Of a stretch of DNA of 34,770 nt, positions 8,056-15,773 are shown one piece after another. Within the stretch, counting starts at the first letter, position 1. Each line of letters begins with the position of its first letter. This DNA comes from Ruminococcus sp. (GTDB lineage: Bacteria > Bacillota > Clostridia > Lachnospirales > Lachnospiraceae). A program made the translations under genes and the position numbers. The stretch lies in contig JARIEI010000037.1 in NCBI GenBank assembly GCA_029256845.1, forward strand, positions 1 to 34,770, written 5' to 3'. The notes beneath the pieces are model-generated. The model did no database searches. It saw nothing but the letters and a program-made list of their open reading frames with translations, and had not been told where the DNA came from.

Positions 8056-9201
8056 TTACCACAGGTTTTTATAAATCTGAATAATATCATCTTTTGTTGG
8101 AACTCGTGGATTTGTTGGTGTACAAGCATCTGCAAGTGCTGCATCTGCCATGCGATCAATTACGTCAAAATATTCTTTCTCTGTAACATTTCCCATTTGC
8201 GAAATTGAAAGTGGAATATCCATTTCTTTCAACATAAATTGTACCCAGTTTACAAGGGAACGAACAGTCATTATTTCATTATAACTGCTTAACCCTAGAA
8301 TCCTAGCTACTGTTGCATATCTTTTTACTGCTGGAAGATATTCCGCACGACTTTTACTATGTTTGTTAATGTCACTATTGAACTCAATAATGTGTGGTAA
8401 TAACATTGCATTTGCACGTCCGTGTGGAATGTGGAACATTGCACCAAGTTGATGTGCCATACTATGATTGATTCCAAGAGATGCAGAGTTAAATGCAATT
8501 CCCGCAAGACAAGATGCTGAATGCATTTTCTGTCGTGCATGTGTATCACTACCATCTAAATATGCACGAAGCAAGAATACACCACAAATTTCAATTGCCT
8601 TTTCTGCCAGTGCTGTAGAAAAATCATTTCTATTTGTACTTACACAAGCTTCAAGTGCATGTGTGAACACATCCATTCCTGTATCTGCTGTAATTGCAGG
8701 TGGAACACTTTTTACAAGTTCCGCATCAAGAATCGCCTCATCTGGTGTAAGTTCTTTAGAAACAAGTGGATATTTTTTTTGTTCTTCTGGATCTGATACA
8801 ACCGCAAAGGACGTAACCTCTGAACCAGTACCACTTGTAGTTGGAATTGCAATTAATCCAACTTCCGCATAGCGATCAATGCGAAGTGCAAATTCACGAA
8901 TAGACTTTGATGAATCGATTGCTGATCCACCGCCTACTGCGATAATCGCCTCTGGCTTACACTCCAACATCTTTTTAACACCTTGACTTATTTTACCGAT
9001 TGGTGGGTCTGGCTGTACATCTTTAAAAATTTCATAATCAATATTGCCTCTGATCAAAGGATCCAAAATCAAATGAAAACTTTCACATTCTGCCATAAAA
9101 GGATCTGTAATGATCAATACTTTTTTGTATGGAATATCCGCCAAACGATCAAGCGCTTGGTCTCCAAAATAGATTTTGGTTTTAATTTCAAAGCTCTTCA
9201 T
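8056..9201 (-). CDS. Iron-containing alcohol dehydrogenase (lactaldehyde reductase / 1-propanol dehydrogenase, FucO/PduQ-like)
   Basis: A 381-residue group III (Fe-dependent) alcohol dehydrogenase. The NAD(H) motif is AVGGGSAIDSSK. TGMDVFTHALE and HSMAHQLGAMFHIPHG supply the metal-binding His residues. The N-terminus (MKSFEIKTKIYFG) resembles PduQ, and no terminal extension for encapsulation is visible. It starts 10 bases after the DeoR gene stop and is the last gene of the microcompartment operon. In the inferred pathway it could reduce lactaldehyde from the aldolase to 1,2-propanediol, or propionaldehyde to propanol, regenerating NAD+. Which of the two belongs to this enzyme and which to the zinc dehydrogenase cannot be decided from the sequence. 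Confidence 0.92.
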   Translation of the reverse strand: MKSFEIKTKIYFGDQALDRLADIPYKKVLIITDPFMAECESFHLILDPLIRGNIDYEIFKDVQPDPPIGKISQGVKKMLECKPEAIIAVGGGSAIDSSKSIREFALRIDRYAEVGLIAIPTTSGTGSEVTSFAVVSDPEEQKKYPLVSKELTPDEAILDAELVKSVPPAITADTGMDVFTHALEACVSTNRNDFSTALAEKAIEICGVFLLRAYLDGSDTHARQKMHSASCLAGIAFNSASLGINHSMAHQLGAMFHIPHGRANAMLLPHIIEFNSDINKHSKSRAEYLPAVKRYATVARILGLSSYNEIMTVRSLVNWVQFMLKEMDIPLSISQMGNVTEKEYFDVIDRMADAALADACTPTNPRVPTKDDIIQIYKNLW

Positions 9202-9211
9202 AGTGCCCTCT

Positions 9212-9976
9212 CTACTTAGGATAAATACATTCTATCCCTTTTTCTGTTAACGCCTGCTGCCATTTTAATGCAGGTTTTTTATCTGTAACTATGCATGTAA
9301 TATCTTCCAATTTTCCAATGGAAGTAAATGCTATTTTTTCAAACTTCGTGCTATCTACTACAAGTATTCTTTCCTTTGCAGCTTCTAACATTGTTCTTTT
9401 ATTATTTGCAAGTATTTCATCCGAATCTGTTATTCCTGCAAGCATGTCCACACCTTTGCAAGATATAATTGCTTTATCTACATGATAATCTTTCAGCATT
9501 TTATCTGTTTGTGGTCCCACAAGTGCGAGGGTACCCTCCCTTGCAGCGCCACCTGTAGATAAAACCTTCCAATCGGGCACATCAATCAGCTCGATGATAA
9601 TTTCAACAGAATTCGTAATCAATGTCAGATTCTTTTTCCCTTTCAATGCCTTAGATACATACACTGCAGTGGAACTCGCATCCAACATGATGCTTTCTCC
9701 ATCTTTGATTCTCTCGCAAATCAATTCCGCAATCCGTTGTTTTCCAATTACATTGTGGTTTTTTCTAACATTAAATGGTAGATCAATATTCAAATTCTCG
9801 TTGATCACTGCTCCACCATAACTTTTAATTGCAAATCCATCATTAACTAATTTATCAAGATCTCTTCGGATTGTTTCCTCAGAGACGTCATAAAACTGAC
9901 TCAACTCACTTACCACTACGCGGCGTTCTGCCTGTAGTTTTTCTAGGATTTCATTTCGTCGTTCTATTGCAAGCAT
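9212..9976 (-). CDS. DeoR-family transcriptional regulator
   Basis: A 254-residue regulator. The N-terminal winged helix-turn-helix contains VVVSELSQFYDVSEETIRRDLDKL, a textbook DeoR recognition region. It is followed by a DeoRC sugar-phosphate sensor domain (IGKQRIAELI, DASSTAVYV, LTLITNSVEI, LSTGG, DKAIISCKGVD). GGGAGG lies seven bases before the ATG. DeoR proteins usually repress and respond to a phosphorylated sugar intermediate. Its position inside the microcompartment operon suggests that fuculose- or rhamnulose-1-phosphate, or DHAP, relieves repression (inference). Candidate sites are the GTTGTTTTT repeats upstream of the two operon promoters. Confidence 0.93.
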   Translation of the reverse strand: MLAIERRNEILEKLQAERRVVVSELSQFYDVSEETIRRDLDKLVNDGFAIKSYGGAVINENLNIDLPFNVRKNHNVIGKQRIAELICERIKDGESIMLDASSTAVYVSKALKGKKNLTLITNSVEIIIELIDVPDWKVLSTGGAAREGTLALVGPQTDKMLKDYHVDKAIISCKGVDMLAGITDSDEILANNKRTMLEAAKERILVVDSTKFEKIAFTSIGKLEDITCIVTDKKPALKWQQALTEKGIECIYPK

Positions 9977-10012
9977 CCAAAAGCCTCCCAGTTTATCAAA
10001 AATATAGATTCG

Positions 10013-10561
10013 CTATAAAATTGTCGCCTGTATTTGCTCGTCCGGATGTGCGATAACAGAGGAGTCTAAATAAGTTCCACTGTCTGCCACTGCCGTTGTC
10101 GCTCGTTCAATTGCCGCCTCAACTGCTGAAACATCTCCAGTAAGCATTAGATATGATTTTCCACTCATCCCATTTGCTATTCGAAGTTCGATCAAATCTA
10201 CAACTGCCGTTTTTGCCGCCTCATCTGCTGCAACAATAATTGATGAAGCATCAAAGGTTTCCATTATGCCAAGAGCAGCAATTTTATCTACTTTTGATGC
10301 ACCACGCATTGCTGGAAAGATGGACTCATGCGGATTTCCCAGCACAAAACTATTAATAAATCGATTTCCATGCATAGTTTTTGCTGTATCTACCGCTGCA
10401 CGAACTGCCGATAAATCTCCTGCAATGACAGCAATATATTTACCCGGACATACAGTTTTTGCTTGTAGAATCTCAACATCCGCAGCTTTCACCATTGCAT
10501 CTGCAGCAACGACACCTGCTGAAACAGTTTTATACTCTACCATTCCAATTGCCTTACTCAT
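10013..10561 (-). CDS. pduT: PduT-like BMC-T shell protein with Fe-S pore cysteine
   Basis: A 182-residue protein of two tandem BMC domains (about 1-90 and 95-180) that forms pseudohexameric trimers in the shell. The ATG at 10561 is chosen because PduT proteins begin MS.AIG and AGGAGG is 11 bases upstream; a GTG three codons earlier is only two bases from that site. Cys38 in AKTVCPGK occupies the place of Salmonella PduT Cys38, which binds a [4Fe-4S] cluster at the trimer pore. Its start overlaps the pduS-like stop by eight bases. In known systems PduS docks with PduT to pass electrons across the shell, and that pairing is kept here although the pathway is B12-independent. Confidence 0.95.
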   Translation of the reverse strand: MSKAIGMVEYKTVSAGVVAADAMVKAADVEILQAKTVCPGKYIAVIAGDLSAVRAAVDTAKTMHGNRFINSFVLGNPHESIFPAMRGASKVDKIAALGIMETFDASSIIVAADEAAKTAVVDLIELRIANGMSGKSYLMLTGDVSAVEAAIERATTAVADSGTYLDSSVIAHPDEQIQATIL

Positions 10562-11900
10562 AATCTGCACGTCCTCCTAAAGTTTCTATTACAATAAATT
10601 TCTCATTTGTTTCACGTACAATACCGCAAATACTTGCATGGACACAGGCACCTGTTGCATTAATTTCGGATGCAATCATCTGTCCTGTTTTTACAACATC
10701 TCCATTTTTTACAATTGGATGTAAGGAAGTTCCCGCTTGTTGTTGCAATAAAATCTTCACTTTTTTTGTTGGAATTCTTTTATCTTGGAGCGAATCCTCT
10801 ACATCATACTTTAACAAATTTAGCCTTGCTGTAAGACGTTCCATGCTAATCTTTCGATATTTTCTATCATCATCTATTGTGCCTCTTGAAATCTGAGGTT
10901 TTTCGATACCACGTTCTTGTAATCCCATCTTGTATTCTGCAATTAATCTTCTTGGCGATAAATCTTGAACACAAGCATACATTTCACACAACCCACACAT
11001 TGAGCAAAACATAGTATTTAGATAAATGTTTGTGTCGTGATAATCTTGATAAGAAGCCGCTCGTATAAACGCATGTGGTTCGATTGGATGTCCTAAAAGA
11101 TTTCTAGGGCATAAATCTGTACATCTCATACATTGGCAACAACTCGCGGCCGCACGTTTTAATTCATTAGAAGTTTTTCCCTTCTTTTTTTGAACAACGC
11201 AATGCTCTTCTGGTAAAACCAGTACAACATCTGTCGATTTTGTAATTGTGGAAACACTATTTCCTATCCTTCCCCACATCGGTCCACCTATGATATAATT
11301 CGGTTTTTCGCAAGTTACTCCACCTACATATTTCATAATTTCTTCAACTCGTGTTCCTAGAGGTACTTTTATTGTCGTTGGCTCATTTACTTCACCACGT
11401 ATTGCTACAATTTTTTCTGACACTGGTTTCTGTAAATAAACTGCCTGATAAGCATTGTAGATTGTCTCTACATTAAATATAGCAATCCCTAAATCTGATA
11501 CATTTTCATTTGGTCCTATAACCTGACCAGTCACCTCATATGCTAAAACAACTTCATCTCCTGCCGGATAACATCCGTCAAACATTTTAACCGTAAGATT
11601 TGGATAGTCCATGGCAACAGATTCCACAATTTCTATAGTCTCTTTATCCTTTTCACACAATGCAAGTATTACTTTTTCCGCATGTATTATGGATCCTATC
11701 ATTGAAAATGTTCTTAATATTTCTTGAGCATATTCTGCTAGCAACTGTGTCTGAATTTTTAATAATGGCTCATACTGTGCGCAATTTAATATGATAGTTT
11801 TGACCTGACTTTCTAACTTTGATGCTGCTGAAAGACTCATACCACCAGTGCAGACTACACCATTGTTCTGCAAGATACTGCGCAATTCGTTTCTTTCCAT
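10554..11900 (-). CDS. pduS: PduS-like iron-sulfur protein (RnfC family) with altered glycine loop
   Basis: A 448-residue protein from the ATG at 11900, seven bases after the vertex-protein stop, with GGAG about 10 bases upstream and the usual PduS start context. A longer ORF upstream overlaps the preceding gene and lacks support. It contains the RnfC/PduS core, an SLBB segment (KVPLGTRVEEIMKYVGG) and two cluster motifs: C-x2-C-x2-C-x3-CP in CCQCMRCTDLCP, and C-x2-C-x2-C-x3-C in CSMCGLCEMYAC. The family's glycine-rich N-terminal loop (GAGGAGFPTH in PduS) is replaced by CTGGMSLSAAS, so NADH/flavin binding there may be lost. Probably an electron carrier working with the PduT-like trimer; the electron acceptor is unknown. 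Confidence 0.9.
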   Translation of the reverse strand: MERNELRSILQNNGVVCTGGMSLSAASKLESQVKTIILNCAQYEPLLKIQTQLLAEYAQEILRTFSMIGSIIHAEKVILALCEKDKETIEIVESVAMDYPNLTVKMFDGCYPAGDEVVLAYEVTGQVIGPNENVSDLGIAIFNVETIYNAYQAVYLQKPVSEKIVAIRGEVNEPTTIKVPLGTRVEEIMKYVGGVTCEKPNYIIGGPMWGRIGNSVSTITKSTDVVLVLPEEHCVVQKKKGKTSNELKRAAASCCQCMRCTDLCPRNLLGHPIEPHAFIRAASYQDYHDTNIYLNTMFCSMCGLCEMYACVQDLSPRRLIAEYKMGLQERGIEKPQISRGTIDDDRKYRKISMERLTARLNLLKYDVEDSLQDKRIPTKKVKILLQQQAGTSLHPIVKNGDVVKTGQMIASEINATGACVHASICGIVRETNEKFIVIETLGGRADYE

Positions 11901-11907
11901 GCCACCA

Positions 11908-12174
11908 CTACTCCAGTCCTGTTCCATCATCAATAATTCCAACAATTGCTGCATCTACTGGTGTATCTGGCATACCAGATCCTATTCTGGCTGCACTTCC
12001 TTGGGCGACTAAAACAAAATCTCCAATACCTGCACCAATTTTATCAATCGCAATGAGTTGTTTTGCGCCCGCTTGCATATGTTCCAAAACATCCACAATC
12101 ATAAATTTGTTGCCGACTAAATTTTCACATTTGCGTGTTGAAACAACACTTCCTTTTACTTTACCTATGAGCAT
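11908..12174 (-). CDS. pduN: EutN/CcmL-family BMC-P vertex protein (PduN-like)
   Basis: An 88-residue pentamer-forming protein that caps the vertices of the icosahedral shell. Family features are the N-terminal MLIGKVKGSVVST, the ligand-free barrel with LIAIDKIGAGIGDFVLVAQGSAAR and the C-terminal PVDAAIVGIID. It is the only BMC-P gene in the window. AGGAGG stands five bases before the ATG, and its stop is seven bases before the pduS-like start. A strong hairpin separates it from pduL upstream. Confidence 0.95.
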   Translation of the reverse strand: MLIGKVKGSVVSTRKCENLVGNKFMIVDVLEHMQAGAKQLIAIDKIGAGIGDFVLVAQGSAARIGSGMPDTPVDAAIVGIIDDGTGLE

Positions 12175-12214
12175 AACATCCTCCTGTTGCGATTTTGCCT
12201 CAATATATGGCTTA

Positions 12215-12255
12215 CTGACACACCAATATTTCAGATGTAAATATCAGTGTGTCAG
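12215..12255 (-). other. Strong intercistronic hairpin between pduL and the vertex gene
   Basis: CTGACACAC (12215-12223) pairs with GTGTGTCAG (12247-12255). After a CA/CA internal mismatch, ATATTT (12226-12231) pairs with AAATAT (12239-12244) around a seven-base loop. There is no T-run on either side, so it does not look like a terminator. It may be an RNA processing or stabilising element that sets shell stoichiometry. Confidence 0.6.
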
Positions 12256-12267
12256 TTTATTTAAATC

Positions 12268-12915
12268 TTATTTTATTATTCTGACTGTATCACCTGTTGC
12301 AATTCTTGCTGCATTGGCTTCATCTGTATCAATATGCATTTCAAGAGTAAAACTATCATCCACACGTACCTGAACGTGATTGAAAATTGTACCTCTCTCA
12401 TTATCCGCTTTTACAGAAACAGTCTGTCCATCATGTACACCTGCTGCATTTGCATCTGCCGGTGCCATATGAATATGTCTTTTTGCAATAATGCAACCTT
12501 CATTCAAGTAAAGTGCACCTTTTGGTCCTACAATCGCAATTGGTGAAGAACCTTCCACATTACCTGATTCTCTAATTGGAGCCTTTACTCCAAGTTTAAT
12601 TGAATCTGTCGCCGAAATTTCTACCTGTGATTTACTTCTTACAGGTCCTAAAATTCTAACATTCTCAATCGCTCTTAATTTCACTCCAACAAGGGTAACC
12701 ACTTCATTTGATGCGAACTGTCCACCCATTAATTCTTTTTTCTTTGTCAGCTGATAACCTGGTCCAAACAATACCTCCACATGCTCTTGCGTTAAATGAA
12801 CATGACGTGCAGATACACCGATTGGAACCATATATCCGGATCCTTCCTCTGAACTTTTTTGTTTTTCAACTGCTTCTAATACCAATTTGGTAATTAATGC
12901 AATATTATTGTCCAT
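12268..12915 (-). CDS. pduL: PduL-type phosphate propanoyltransferase
   Basis: A 215-residue enzyme converting propionyl-CoA to propionyl-phosphate and recycling CoA inside the shell. The ATG at 12915 follows GAGGAG by seven bases; the ORF extends 18 codons further without a ribosome-binding site. The two metal-binding motifs of the duplicated PduL barrels are present: SARHVHLTQEH (His38, His40, His45) and AKRHIHMAP (His147, His149). The N-terminal helix DNNIALITKLVLEAVEKQK is amphipathic and is separated from the core by a polar linker, as expected for an encapsulation peptide. It lies directly after the shell-gene block. Confidence 0.95.
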   Translation of the reverse strand: MDNNIALITKLVLEAVEKQKSSEEGSGYMVPIGVSARHVHLTQEHVEVLFGPGYQLTKKKELMGGQFASNEVVTLVGVKLRAIENVRILGPVRSKSQVEISATDSIKLGVKAPIRESGNVEGSSPIAIVGPKGALYLNEGCIIAKRHIHMAPADANAAGVHDGQTVSVKADNERGTIFNHVQVRVDDSFTLEMHIDTDEANAARIATGDTVRIIK

Positions 12916-12988
12916 AACAATTCTCCTCATTTTAGAATACGGGAATGACCTTACTAAAAAGTCATTCACCGTCCTATAGGCTTATTCT

Positions 12989-13513
12989 TTATTTCATTGC
13001 CGGAAGAATTTTTTCTACATCTGTATGTGGTCTTGGGATTACATGTGTTGCTACTAACTCTCCAAGTCTTCCTGCTGCTTCTGCTCCAGATTCTACTGCA
13101 GATTTAACAGCTCCAACATCTCCACGAACCATTACTGTTACAAGACCAGAACCAATTTTCTCTGTTCCAACTAAAACAACGTTTGCTGCTTTAAGCATTG
13201 TATCTGCTGCTTCGATTGATGCAACAAGACCTCTTGTTTCTACCATTCCTAATGCTTCCTGTGACATTCTTTTTTCCTCCTTATATTGAATAACCTCTTC
13301 AACCTTCTCTACTTGCTGAGCCGCCTTTTTCACCCGTTGAACGGTTTTTGCTGGCGATTTAGCTGTAGTTGTCTTTTTGGTGGATGCAGCTTTTGCAGTG
13401 CTGTTAGATTTTTTCGTAGTACTCTTTTTTGCAGTGCTTTTTTTTGCTGCCCCAGATGATTTTACAGAATCTCCGGCTTCGTTTCCGTCTACTGTTTTTT
13501 TATCTTCTGCCAT
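12989..13513 (-). CDS. BMC-H shell protein with 82-residue Lys/Ala/Thr-rich N-terminal extension
   Basis: A 174-residue ORF. Residues 1-82 are low-complexity and basic, with many KK, STAKKS and TTKKS-like steps, ending in a short helical, charged stretch ([19 protein letters not shown]). Residues 83-174 are a complete canonical BMC-H domain with pore loop KIGSG and [11 protein letters not shown]. The long form has AGGAGG seven bases before ATG 13513. Met83 (13267) has its own AAGGAGG eight bases upstream, so two products of 174 and 92 residues are likely. The BMC part is nearly the same as that of the gene at 13879-14154, indicating tandem duplication. The extension resembles histone-H1-like or disordered tails; its role is unknown (nucleoid, nucleic-acid or cargo binding are possibilities). 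Confidence 0.9.
   Translation of the reverse strand: MAEDKKTVDGNEAGDSVKSSGAAKKSTAKKSTTKKSNSTAKAASTKKTTTAKSPAKTVQRVKKAAQQVEKVEEVIQYKEEKRMSQEALGMVETRGLVASIEAADTMLKAANVVLVGTEKIGSGLVTVMVRGDVGAVKSAVESGAEAAGRLGELVATHVIPRPHTDVEKILPAMK
13265..13282 (-). promoter_or_regulatory. Internal ribosome-binding site and ATG inside the extended BMC-H gene
   Basis: AAGGAGG (13276-13282) followed eight bases later by ATG (13265-13267), in the frame of the long ORF. Translation from here gives [13 protein letters not shown]..., a normal 92-residue BMC-H protein. The site is as good as any gene start in this operon. Confidence 0.7.
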
Positions 13514-13524
13514 TTCACTGCCTC

Positions 13525-13809
13525 CTAACTTACACGGTTTACGCTTTTATTTACAAGCTTAATAATTTCTTCGTGAGGACTTGCTATTACTACATGCGCA
13601 ACTGGTTTTTTGATTCCATTTGTTGCTGCAGCTTCTATTGCCTGAGTAACAGCTGAGACATCTCCACGGATAATAATCGTAACAAGCCGTCCACCTAATT
13701 TTTTCTCCCATGTAACCATCTGTACATCTGCTGTTTTACACATAATGTCAACTGCAACAATACCGGCTGTTACACTTGGGATTTCAAAAAATCCATACGC
13801 TTGTCCCAT
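13525..13809 (-). CDS. BMC-H shell protein, divergent
   Basis: A 94-residue single-BMC-domain protein, clearly diverged from its two close neighbours ([22 protein letters not shown] at the start, [14 protein letters not shown] in the centre, [11 protein letters not shown] at the end). The pore-loop region reads KLGGRL in place of KIGSGL, which puts an arginine near the hexamer pore and would change its charge. AAGGAG stands seven bases before the ATG. It lies 11 bases before the N-terminally extended BMC-H gene. Confidence 0.92.
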   Translation of the reverse strand: MGQAYGFFEIPSVTAGIVAVDIMCKTADVQMVTWEKKLGGRLVTIIIRGDVSAVTQAIEAAATNGIKKPVAHVVIASPHEEIIKLVNKSVNRVS

Positions 13810-13878
13810 GAGACTGCTCCTTTACCTTTTCCTTCGACCGACTTCTTCGCTGGGAAGATACGCAGTCATCTTTCATTC

Positions 13879-14154
13879 CTATACTGTAGGAAGGATTTTT
13901 TCTACATCGTTGTGTGGTCTTGGGATTACATGTGTTGCTACTAATTCTCCAAGTCTTCCTGCTGCATCTGCTCCTGTTTCAACTGCAGCTTTCACAGCTC
14001 CAACATCTCCACGAACCATAACTGTTACAAGACCAGAACCGATTTTCTCTGTTCCTACTAAAGTAACTTCTGCTGCTTTTGTCATTGCGTCTGCAGCCTC
14101 GATTGCTGCTGTAAGTCCTCTTGTTTCTACCATTCCTAATGCCTGCTGTGCCAT
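13879..14154 (-). CDS. BMC-H shell protein, canonical
   Basis: A 91-residue canonical hexameric shell protein (PduA/EutM type). [20 protein letters not shown] opens it, [19 protein letters not shown] carries the KIGSG pore loop and [14 protein letters not shown] closes it. AGGAGG precedes the ATG by eight bases. It shares long identical stretches with the BMC domain at 12989-13267, so the two are recent paralogues. Probably the major facet protein. Confidence 0.95.
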   Translation of the reverse strand: MAQQALGMVETRGLTAAIEAADAMTKAAEVTLVGTEKIGSGLVTVMVRGDVGAVKAAVETGADAAGRLGELVATHVIPRPHNDVEKILPTV

Positions 14155-14196
14155 AATTTAATTCCTCCTAAATTCTTCTATCATTGATTATTTTAC

Positions 14197-14511
14197 TTAT
14201 TTTTTATCAAAAGCGCTGATTTTCAGCATTTTTTCTGTATCCTCTGTTGGTCTTGCAATGCTATATTCATTCACTACACCTGCGAGTTCATTTGCTCGTC
14301 TTTTGGCTGCTTCCATAGCTGCTTCAACATCCGCTACGCTTCCGCGGAATTTAACCATTACAATCAAAGGTACTGGTAAATCATCGGCGTTTGCCGGTTT
14401 ATTTTTATCAAAGTCTTCTAGTGTTACGTTGCCTGCCTTACAGCCCGCATCTGCTGCTGCAAATGCCGTAGCAAGACCGAAGACCTCCAACATGCCTACT
14501 GCTTCTTTCAT
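14197..14511 (-). CDS. BMC-H-like shell protein with insertion at the pore loop
   Basis: A 104-residue BMC-domain protein. It starts like a BMC-H (MKEAVGMLEVFGLATAFAAAD) and has the later helix (DVEAAMEAAKRRANEL) and terminal strand (YSIARPTEDTEKML). Where canonical members have EKIGSG it reads DFDKNKPANADDLPVPL, about nine to ten residues longer, so the central pore must be shaped differently or blocked. GGAG lies about 10 bases before the ATG. It is the first shell gene after the zinc dehydrogenase. It may transport a particular metabolite or form a minor facet type (inference). Confidence 0.88.
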   Translation of the reverse strand: MKEAVGMLEVFGLATAFAAADAGCKAGNVTLEDFDKNKPANADDLPVPLIVMVKFRGSVADVEAAMEAAKRRANELAGVVNEYSIARPTEDTEKMLKISAFDKK

Positions 14512-14551
14512 AACACTTTTTCTCCATCTTGCCCTTTATACGGCTAATGTT

Positions 14552-15757
14552 TTATTTATTTACGATTGCGATCTTAAGACCTTCCATTTTTAGGTTTGTC
14601 TCAAGTGCTTCATTGATTTGATCAAGTGGGAACTCATGTGTAATAAGTTCATCAATTGGAAGTCCAATTGCTTTTGCTCTCTTAAGGAAATCAAATGTTG
14701 TAGCATAATCTCTAAGTGTATATACCCAAGATCCAACAAGTGTAATTTCTTTTGAGCAAAGGTCGAAGTGTGGATTGATCTTTGCATCTCCACCATTGAT
14801 GAAGAATCCAAGTTCACAAAGTCCTCCACCATTTCTGATGAATTTATAGATGTTTGCATGAGCAATTGGTGATCCTGTACACTGGAATGCAAAATCAGCT
14901 TCGTATCCTCCAAATGCATCTTTCACACCTTGTGTAAGCGCTTCAATTCCGTTGAACTGTGTAAAGTTAACAGATTTTTCTGCTCCGAGTTTCTTTGCAA
15001 ATGCAAGTCTGTTTTCATCTCCATCTACAGCTACAATGTTTTCGATACCCATTGTACGAAGTACTGCGATACAGATTAATCCGATTGGTCCACAACCTTG
15101 AACAACAACTCTGCTGTTAAATCTTAAAATTCCTGTTGTTTTTGCTCTTTCTACTGCATGGATCAAAACTGCACATGGTTCGATCAGAATTCTAGATTTC
15201 AAATCAAGATCACTTACGTTGAATACTGTAGATCCTTCACGAACAAGAATGTAATCAGAGAACCAACCATTCAAATGAATATCATCATCTGGAAGAAGTC
15301 CATATACATCTGCTCCACCAACGTTTTGTTTGTTAAGGTCGAACATTGTAATATCTGGATTATCTTTGAAAATCATACATGTTACAACTTTATCGCCAAC
15401 TTTAAGTGCTTTTCCTGCACTGTCAACTTTTACGTTTTTACCCATTTTTACGATTTCACCAGTTCCTTCATGACCAAGGGCTACTGGAATTAATCCAAAT
15501 GGATCGTTTTTATATTCGTGTGCGTCTGTTCCACAAACTCCACATCCTTCTACTTTAACAAGGATATCTCCATCACCAACTTCTGGCATTGGGAATTCTT
15601 TTACTTCGAATTTCTTTAATCCTGTTAACATAGCTACGTGTGCTTTTTCTGGAATTGCACCATTTGTTTTATTTGCTGTAGATAAGCTGTTTTTGTCTAA
15701 CATGCTTTCAAGCACCTGTTTTACAACAGCTTCTACGCTTGCAGAATTCATTTCCAT
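14552..15757 (-). CDS. Zinc-type (MDR) alcohol dehydrogenase with encapsulation peptide
   Basis: A 401-residue medium-chain dehydrogenase related to sorbitol/threonine dehydrogenases. Catalytic-zinc ligands are Cys75 (GVCGTDAHEY), His96 and Glu97 (LGHEGTGEIV). The Rossmann motif is GCGPIGLICIAVLRTMG with an acidic end (VDGDENR), pointing to NAD(H). The lobe that binds structural zinc in many relatives has only one Cys, so that zinc site is absent. About 45 residues precede the catalytic domain: an amphipathic helix NSASVEAVVKQVLESML plus a polar linker, the pattern of a microcompartment targeting peptide. AGGAGG lies seven bases before the ATG. Probably the lumenal propanol (or lactaldehyde) dehydrogenase that regenerates NAD+ for the aldehyde dehydrogenase. 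Confidence 0.92.
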   Translation of the reverse strand: MEMNSASVEAVVKQVLESMLDKNSLSTANKTNGAIPEKAHVAMLTGLKKFEVKEFPMPEVGDGDILVKVEGCGVCGTDAHEYKNDPFGLIPVALGHEGTGEIVKMGKNVKVDSAGKALKVGDKVVTCMIFKDNPDITMFDLNKQNVGGADVYGLLPDDDIHLNGWFSDYILVREGSTVFNVSDLDLKSRILIEPCAVLIHAVERAKTTGILRFNSRVVVQGCGPIGLICIAVLRTMGIENIVAVDGDENRLAFAKKLGAEKSVNFTQFNGIEALTQGVKDAFGGYEADFAFQCTGSPIAHANIYKFIRNGGGLCELGFFINGGDAKINPHFDLCSKEITLVGSWVYTLRDYATTFDFLKRAKAIGLPIDELITHEFPLDQINEALETNLKMEGLKIAIVNK

Positions 15758-15773
15758 TTTATATCCTCCTGTT

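Noticed and set aside
8983-9219. Plus-strand ORFs inside the microcompartment operon (e.g. here and at 16663-17079, 29577-30248)
   Set aside because: They are antisense shadows of well-supported genes, without ribosome-binding sites or recognisable products.
10554-10561. Frameshift or fusion between pduS-like and pduT-like genes
   Set aside because: The eight-base overlap (ATGAGTAA) is a normal translational-coupling junction; both frames are intact.
12970-14511. Repeat array or CRISPR from repeated sequence blocks
   Set aside because: The similar blocks are paralogous BMC-H coding sequences, not short regularly spaced repeats.
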